A DNA stretch of 8,918 nt, taken from positions 1-8,918 of the forward strand of contig URTC01000056.1 of the NCBI GenBank assembly GCA_900550765.1. The letters run 5' to 3'. A program made the translations under genes and the position numbers. Positions 6,788 through 8,918 of the stretch are shown one piece after another (position 1 is the stretch's first letter; the number at the start of each line of letters is the position of its first letter). Source of the stretch: an uncultured Clostridia bacterium (GTDB lineage Bacteria > Bacillota > Clostridia > Christensenellales > QALW01). Under the pieces are notes generated by a model. That model did not search any database. It was not told where the DNA came from and saw nothing but the letters and a program-made list of their open reading frames with translations.

Positions 6788-7630
6788 ATGAAAAATCTCT
6801 ATGAAAATGCGCAAATTGAACAGCTGTTAAAGGATTTTTATACGGTAACCGGTCAGCGTGTGGGAGTTTTCGATCGGGACGCCAATATCATTGTTGAATA
6901 TCCGCAGCCCTGCTGTGACTTTTGCAGCCATATCCGCAGTTTTCAAAAGGGCTATAAAGCGTGCATGAACTGTGACCGGACCTGGATTGAAGAAGCCGCG
7001 AAAGGAAAAACCGTCAAATATCGCTGTCACGCCGGGCTAATTGAAATATGCGCGCCGATTGTTGACGAAATCGGCATCATCGGGTATTTTATGTTCGGCC
7101 AGGTTCTCTATGATACCGGCTATCAGGAGCAGTATGAGCAATGTAAAAAACTCTGTGCCGATTATTTTACCCCTGAGGAATTTGAACAGCAAATTTCTTC
7201 TGTAAAACGGATTTCTGCCGAGTATCTCCATTCCGTTGAAAACATCATGGCTGCCTGCGTAGGTTTTATCTATTTAAAACAGCTGATGAATGTTTCCGGT
7301 GCCGGTCTCTGGGGTCAGATCGACTATTATCTGGAACGAAACTACGCGCGCCATTTTACGCTGGAGGAAATGGCAGAAGAATTGAAGGTAAGCGTTTCTT
7401 CCATATGCAAGACTTCAAAGGCCAAAACGGGCAGAACACTGAAAGAGCTGCTGATGCAAAAACGCATCCATAAAGCAAAAAAGCTGCTGCAAAGTTCTAG
7501 TCACAGTATCAGCGAAATTGCTCTGCTCGTAGGCATCACAGATTACAATTACTTTTCCCGGCTTTTTAAGCGCATGGAGGGAGTTTCTCCTACCGCGTTC
7601 CGGAAACTTTCAAACGAGAGATACCGGTAA
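6788..7630 (+). CDS. PocR-domain AraC-family transcriptional regulator
   Basis: This 280-residue cytoplasmic DNA-binding protein probably controls the divergent fucosidase cluster and itself. Residues about 5-165 form a PocR-type sensory domain: T-G-Q-R-V-G-V-F-D at 21-29, Cys42/43/46, G-Y-K-A-C-M-N-C-D at 55-63, Y-R-C-H-A-G-L at 78-84, and G-Y-F-M-F-G-Q-V at 99-106. The Cys46, Cys59/62 and Cys80-His81 pattern is typical of the family and could bind metal or ligand. Residues about 175-277 are a complete AraC DNA-binding domain with two helix-turn-helices (near 191-212 and 240-262), ending G-V-S-P-T-A-F-R-K. The ATG at 6788 is the first possible start, since TAA sits one codon upstream; no good ribosome site is visible, suggesting weak translation. 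The family's founder senses 1,2-propanediol, a product of fucose fermentation; the ligand here is unknown. Confidence 0.88.
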   Translation: MKNLYENAQIEQLLKDFYTVTGQRVGVFDRDANIIVEYPQPCCDFCSHIRSFQKGYKACMNCDRTWIEEAAKGKTVKYRCHAGLIEICAPIVDEIGIIGYFMFGQVLYDTGYQEQYEQCKKLCADYFTPEEFEQQISSVKRISAEYLHSVENIMAACVGFIYLKQLMNVSGAGLWGQIDYYLERNYARHFTLEEMAEELKVSVSSICKTSKAKTGRTLKELLMQKRIHKAKKLLQSSSHSISEIALLVGITDYNYFSRLFKRMEGVSPTAFRKLSNERYR

Positions 7631-7641
7631 AAACCGTACAA

Positions 7642-7675
7642 AAAAAACGCTAAAAATTTAGCGTTTTTTATTTTT
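7642..7675. terminator. Bidirectional rho-independent terminator
   Basis: CGCTAAA and TTTAGCG form the stem core (7648-7663), extended by six A-T pairs (7642-7647 with 7664-7669), with T-rich sequence on the plus side and A-rich on the other. It starts 12 bases after the regulator stop and overlaps the end of the ABC gene's stop region, so it serves both convergent genes. Confidence 0.88.
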
Positions 7676-8918
7676 AGCAGTTCTCAAATTGAGAACGATA
7701 AAGCTGGGCATAAAAGCCGTTTTTCTCCATCAATTCCGTATGCGTTCCCTGTTCCACAATATTTCCGTTATTCATAACTAAAATTACATCCGCATGCTGA
7801 ACAGTCGAAAGCCGATGTGCGATTACAAAACAGGTTTTATCCTTCATCAATTCCCGCATAGCCGCTTGAATCTGCCGTTCAGTATCGGTATCCACATTGG
7901 AAGTAGCCTCATCTAAAATCAGCATAGAACTCTTCAGCATCATCGCCCGGGCAATCGTCAGCAACTGTTTTTGGCCTTTGGATAGATTACTTCCATTATC
8001 GCTTAAAACAGTATCATATCCCTGTGGCAAGGATTGAATCATATAGTGAATTTTGGCCGCCTTTGCCGCCGCAACCACTTGTTCTATTGTAGCATCCTCC
8101 CGACCGTAGGCAATATTTTCAAACACCGTACCGTGAAACAGCCACGTATCCTGCAACACCATACTATATGCCTCGCGCAGGGAATCCCGTGTAAGCTTTT
8201 GAATAGGAATCCCATCCACAGTAATTCTTCCGCTCTGCACATCATAAAAACGCATTAAAAGATTGATAATCGTCGTCTTTCCCGCCCCGGTAGGCCCTAC
8301 AATAGCTACCAGCGATCCCGGCTTTGCGTGCAGCGAAAAATTCTGAATGATCGGTTTTTCAGGCGTATATCCAAAGGTAATATCCTCAATTTTCACCTCG
8401 CCTTTCACCTGCTGCAGAACTATCGCATCCTCTGCATCCGGCGGCTCCGGCGGCGCATCGATCAAAGCAAATACCCTCTCTGCTGCAGCAAAAGCACTTT
8501 GCAGTTCGCCAACAATATTGGCCACCTCGCTAATCGGCCCGGAAAACCGGCGGGAATATTGAATAAATCCGGAAAGATCCCCTAAACGGATTCCGTTCTG
8601 CAAATAAAGCAGTGCCCCCAATGTGCACACCAGGGCTAATGAAATATTATTGATCATATTAACCGTAGGCCCTACAATCGTTCCGTTTGCCTCCGCCTGA
8701 GTATACGCGTCTACAGCGCTCTGGATTCTTTTATCAAACTCCTGCTGCACCTGTGCTTCCCGCCCATAAGCCTTGGTGGTCTTTTGTCCGTTGATCATCT
8801 CTTCCGTATAACCGTTTAAAACACCCAATGCCGCGCTCCTCCGCCGGAAAAGCGGACGCACCCTTTTTGTAATATATTTGGTAATCATCAACTTGGCCTG
8901 GACTGTAAACATAAAGAT
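7674..8918 (-). CDS. ABC exporter subunit (fused membrane and ATPase domains), N-terminus off the window
   Basis: The frame is still open at the right edge, so about 414 C-terminal residues of a protein normally near 600 are seen. The visible part starts inside the membrane domain: a cytoplasmic segment with S-A-L-G-type helices and G-Y-T-E-E-M-I-N-G-Q-K, then transmembrane helices near residues 85-107. The ATPase domain follows: Walker A G-P-T-G-A-G-K-T-T at about 208-216, Q-loop V-L-Q-D, signature L-S-K-G-Q in place of L-S-G-G-Q, Walker B M-L-I-L-D-E with its catalytic Glu, and the H-loop A-H-R-L. All ATPase residues are present, so the domain looks active. The pattern resembles the second subunit of paired multidrug or peptide exporters, whose partner is often the adjacent gene, here outside the window. 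The Met at 8912 is not the true start. It is convergent with the regulator and has no visible link to fucose use. Confidence 0.92.
   Translation of the reverse strand: MFMFTVQAKLMITKYITKRVRPLFRRRSAALGVLNGYTEEMINGQKTTKAYGREAQVQQEFDKRIQSAVDAYTQAEANGTIVGPTVNMINNISLALVCTLGALLYLQNGIRLGDLSGFIQYSRRFSGPISEVANIVGELQSAFAAAERVFALIDAPPEPPDAEDAIVLQQVKGEVKIEDITFGYTPEKPIIQNFSLHAKPGSLVAIVGPTGAGKTTIINLLMRFYDVQSGRITVDGIPIQKLTRDSLREAYSMVLQDTWLFHGTVFENIAYGREDATIEQVVAAAKAAKIHYMIQSLPQGYDTVLSDNGSNLSKGQKQLLTIARAMMLKSSMLILDEATSNVDTDTERQIQAAMRELMKDKTCFVIAHRLSTVQHADVILVMNNGNIVEQGTHTELMEKNGFYAQLYRSQFENC

Overview
The window reads as chromosomal DNA from an anaerobic, probably gut-associated member of the Bacillota (Clostridia). 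This is inferred from strong AGGAGG-type ribosome sites, AT-rich intergenic DNA, a PocR/AraC-type regulator, a multi-repeat cell-surface protein with a C-terminal membrane anchor, and an L-fucose utilisation locus. Genus cannot be told from the sequence alone.

Layout. Most of the window (about 1-6687) is one minus-strand gene cluster. In transcription order it holds a GH95 alpha-L-fucosidase without a signal peptide (4432-6687), a 297-bp gap with a palindromic repeat element that may carry a promoter, L-fucose isomerase fucI (2350-4134), a secreted four-repeat surface protein (168-2306), and the first 57 codons of a probable lipoprotein (1-171, running off the left edge). Divergent from the fucosidase is a plus-strand PocR-domain/AraC-family regulator (6788-7630). 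The 100-bp divergent promoter region holds a perfect 15-bp inverted repeat in which each arm contains a TATAAT -10 box. A bidirectional terminator (7642-7675) separates the regulator from a convergent ABC exporter subunit (7674-8918, N-terminus off the right edge).

How the genes fit together (inference). The fucosidase would release L-fucose from imported fucosylated oligosaccharides in the cytoplasm and FucI would isomerise it to L-fuculose. The divergent regulator is the obvious candidate controller. Its PocR sensory domain is suggestive because the founding PocR protein responds to 1,2-propanediol, an end product of anaerobic fucose catabolism. Kinase, aldolase and sugar-uptake genes are not in the window. 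The surface protein and lipoprotein downstream of fucI have no function I recognise; glycan binding at the cell surface is a hypothesis.

Most notable observations. (1) The surface-protein gene is broken by a single in-frame TGA at 1821-1823, at a position where a sister repeat has arginine, so it is either a very recent pseudogene, a readthrough case or a sequence error. (2) The fucosidase/regulator promoter pair is embedded in a perfect inverted repeat. (3) A MITE-like palindrome lies between the fucosidase and fucI and contains a plausible outward promoter facing fucI.
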